Source of the DNA: Verrucomicrobia bacterium UBA1629
GTDB lineage: Bacteria; Verrucomicrobiota; Kiritimatiellia; RFP12; UBA1067
Direction of reading: 5' to 3'
Assembly (NCBI GenBank): GCA_002321305.1
Contig: DCMF01000133.1
Coordinates: 972-7,002 of the forward strand
DNA: 6,031 bases
Position numbers and translations under genes: made by a program. Positions 4,799 through 6,031 of the stretch are shown in pieces (position 1 is the first letter of the stretch; every line of letters starts with the position of its first letter). The notes under the pieces were generated by a model. The model was not told where the DNA came from and made no database searches. It saw only the letters and a program-made list of their open reading frames with translations.

Positions 4799-5685
4799 AG
4801 GTACTGGTCTATCAGGTTTCCGTAGGCCTTGCGCTTCTTGCGGGCGTCCCACCCCTTGCGGTCTATCTCGTCCATCTTCTCGAGGAACTCGGCCGTGGGC
4901 ATCCGGCAGGTGCTGTCTGCGCTGGCTTCGGCCCGCGCCCTGCGCAGGGCGGCGCGCGACTTCGCCGAGTCGCCCCGAATCTCGCGGACGGACACGGACA
5001 TCGCCTGGCAGCGGCCCTTGCACGCCTCAATCCTGCCGAGCAGTTCGCCGAACTTCTCCGGCTCGGTCCGCTTTACGGCCTCGACCCCAAGCCGGCTCGC
5101 CAGCGACAGTCGCACGCACTCCTCGTCCGACGCGATGTCAAGGAGCTCGAGATACGACTTCACGATTTCGGCCCATGCGCCCCTGAGGCCTTCGGGCAGG
5201 TCTGCCCGCCGCGCGTTCAGCTTCGTCCGGCACCAGTCCGAGAAGTGCCTGAGGTACCTGTCCGCCGGCATGACGTGTTTCGTCCGGAGCTTCCCGTCCC
5301 TCTCCTCGAGCGTCACGAAGCACGTCGGCCTCCCCGGTTCCGCTCCGGCGTTCTCCCCGCCAAGCGCGGCGTCCATCTCGCCGCGCTGCCGAGGCTCCGC
5401 ATGCGGGTCGAAGCCGTGGCTGCTGCCGAACATGTCGCTGCACGGCGCGACCCTGTTGCGTTCGGGGGCGTAGACCCTGACGGTGTACAGTCCGTCCGCC
5501 CTGAAGAAGTCGCCATTGCGAGCCATGTCCTCGACGTGGCTCGCGCTCTCCTTGCCGTCATGCCCGACCATCTTCAGGAACGTCTGGTAGTCCGTGGCCG
5601 CGATGGCGGCTGACGCCGCCGTCGCGACGGCGAAACAGCATGCGAACACCTGTCGAAGAAATGGCGCCTCGATTTTCTTTTTCAT
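4789..5685 (-). CDS. Secreted cysteine-containing protein of unknown function
   Basis: A 298-aa protein with a clear Sec-type signal peptide: MKKK at the start, a hydrophobic core VFACCFAVATAASAAIA, and cleavage likely after Ala29 (AIA) or Ala26 (ASA). There is no lipobox with cysteine at the cleavage site, so it should be periplasmic or secreted. The mature part is hydrophilic, with seven cysteines at about residues 82, 122, 152, 190, 222, 226 and 260 (including CKGRC), an acidic/basic helical middle, and a basic tail (RKKRKAYGNLIDQYLGR). I recognise no family or catalytic motif. The start at 5685 is preferred to the in-frame ATG at 5718 because that one lies inside the TATAAT box, and because GGGGG sits 7 bases before 5685. 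An odd number of cysteines suggests at least one free thiol or a metal site. It is monocistronic and convergent with the DUF2442 gene. Confidence 0.75.
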   Translation of the reverse strand: MKKKIEAPFLRQVFACCFAVATAASAAIAATDYQTFLKMVGHDGKESASHVEDMARNGDFFRADGLYTVRVYAPERNRVAPCSDMFGSSHGFDPHAEPRQRGEMDAALGGENAGAEPGRPTCFVTLEERDGKLRTKHVMPADRYLRHFSDWCRTKLNARRADLPEGLRGAWAEIVKSYLELLDIASDEECVRLSLASRLGVEAVKRTEPEKFGELLGRIEACKGRCQAMSVSVREIRGDSAKSRAALRRARAEASADSTCRMPTAEFLEKMDEIDRKGWDARKKRKAYGNLIDQYLGR

Positions 5686-5716
5686 GTTCAGCCCCCGTTC
5701 TTTGCTTTCTGCGGCC

Positions 5717-5722
5717 ATTATA
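5717..5722 (-). promoter_or_regulatory. -10 box of the secreted-protein gene
   Basis: On the minus strand the text is TTTTTGATATAATGG, with a perfect TATAAT 31 bases before ATG 5685. No convincing -35 is found at 16-18 bases. The TTTGATATAAT context is shared with the promoter at 4155-4160, and may act as an extended -10 in place of a -35. Confidence 0.5.
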
Positions 5723-5783
5723 TCAAAAATCCACGTTCCCGTTTCGTTCCTTGTCGTCCGTTCTCCCTAAATGAGGGCGTAAT

Positions 5784-5796
5784 AGCCCAGTGGGCT
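5784..5796. repeat. Short perfect palindrome between the divergent promoters
   Basis: AGCCCA-G-TGGGCT lies just before repeat copy 2 and between a leftward promoter (5717-5722) and a rightward one (5808-5837). It could be an operator or a small hairpin; length alone does not exclude chance. Confidence 0.25.
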
Positions 5797-5807
5797 GATT
5801 GCCCGAT

Positions 5808-5837
5808 TTGACGGCGTTTGGCGGAACGTGGTATAAT
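5808..5837 (+). promoter_or_regulatory. Sigma70-type promoter inside repeat copy 2
   Basis: TTGACG (5808-5813), an 18-base spacer and TATAAT (5832-5837). The -35 is one base closer to consensus than in copy 1. It points rightward, out of the window, so its target is not visible. Confidence 0.65.
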
Positions 5838-5944
5838 TCACGCTGATTTCGTCGGGCGGGAGGTGCCTCGCCCGGCGCGCGGGTCAAAAACCGCGATGGC
5901 TCTTTGAAACGGCGGGCGGGCACCGACGTCAGCCATCGGCCGAA

Positions 5945-5985
5945 CGAATGTTCAAATTTAGGTCTGACCTGATTTTAGACATTCG
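5945..5985 (+). ncRNA. Palindrome / hairpin in repeat copy 2 (candidate structured RNA or protein-binding site)
   Basis: The same 41-nt layout as in copy 1, centred on T5965, with outer arms CGAATGTTC and GACATTCG. Watson-Crick pairs hold at 16 of 20 positions, plus two G-T wobbles. Compared with copy 1, the arms have changed on both sides: G-C to A-T at 5948/5982 and T-A to G-C at 5950/5980, while the core TTAGGTC-T-GACCT is unchanged. This favours a maintained structure with a conserved centre. Confidence 0.5.
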
Positions 5986-6031
5986 GACGGCGAAACCTTT
6001 GCCTGCGGTCGCACACTGGGCCGACAAGGAG

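Larger units (their letters stand above)
5801..6031 (+). repeat. Intergenic repeat, copy 2 (runs off the window)
   Basis: The second copy of the element at 3782, in the same orientation, aligned without gaps except for 60 extra bases at 5861-5920. The extra segment is bounded by direct repeats GGGCGGG (5854-5860 and 5914-5920), of which copy 1 has one. That is what a recombination deletion in copy 1 would leave, or a duplication-type insertion in copy 2. The match continues to the last base of the window, so the right end of the element is unknown. Confidence 0.85.

Noticed and set aside
4829..5473. Plus-strand 214-aa frame opposite the secreted-protein gene
   Set aside because: Ser/Arg-rich antisense reading without a motif. 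The minus strand has signal peptide, ribosome-binding site, promoter and terminator.
5686..5718. Longer N-terminus for the secreted protein from ATG 5718
   Set aside because: That ATG is inside the TATAAT box, so it would not be transcribed from this promoter. The signal peptide begins naturally at 5685.

Overview
This is a high-GC bacterial window (about two thirds G+C in the main genes). It looks like an anaerobe, because it encodes a glycyl radical enzyme with its radical-SAM activase. The Tat-type leaders, the GC-rich coding, the accessory toxin-like fragments and the intergenic repeats would fit an uncultured gut or rumen member of the PVC group (Kiritimatiellota, Lentisphaerota or Verrucomicrobiota). 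That placement is a weak inference; nothing here is a taxonomic marker.

Layout. Positions 1-288 hold the 3' end of an unrecognised helical protein. Positions 289-517 form an AT-richer leader with a strong Shine-Dalgarno site, a 34-codon ORF carrying a Tat-like SRRNFL motif, and a degenerate direct repeat. Positions 518-2908 encode a pyruvate-formate-lyase-family glycyl radical enzyme. Eleven bases later, 2920-3792 encode its activase. Both proteins start with a twin-arginine leader, which is unexpected for a system that depends on cytosolic SAM and low-potential reductant. The catalytic loop of the large enzyme reads GCGCWN, not the GCVE of the dehydratase/lyase subfamilies, so its substrate cannot be assigned.

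From 3782 an intergenic repeat begins inside the last codons of the activase. It carries a good sigma70-type promoter and a 41-nt near-perfect palindrome. A second copy lies at 5801-6031, has 60 extra bases, and runs off the window. The two copies differ most in the palindrome arms, but several of those changes are compensatory, so the folded structure or the DNA palindrome seems to be maintained. Positions about 3999-4079 are a possible coding remnant.

Positions 4140-4737 have lower GC and form a small accessory island. It holds a HigB/RelE-like toxin N-terminus joined to the C-terminal part of a DUF4160 gene (also interrupted by TGA), followed by an apparently intact DUF2442 gene. Convergent to it, 4789-5685 on the minus strand encodes a secreted, cysteine-containing protein of unknown function, with its own promoter and a terminator hairpin that overlaps the stop codon.

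How the parts work together: only the glycyl radical enzyme and activase form a clear functional unit (activase puts a radical on Gly773, which generates a thiyl radical on Cys443). The rest looks like unrelated accessory or decaying material separated by repeat copies.
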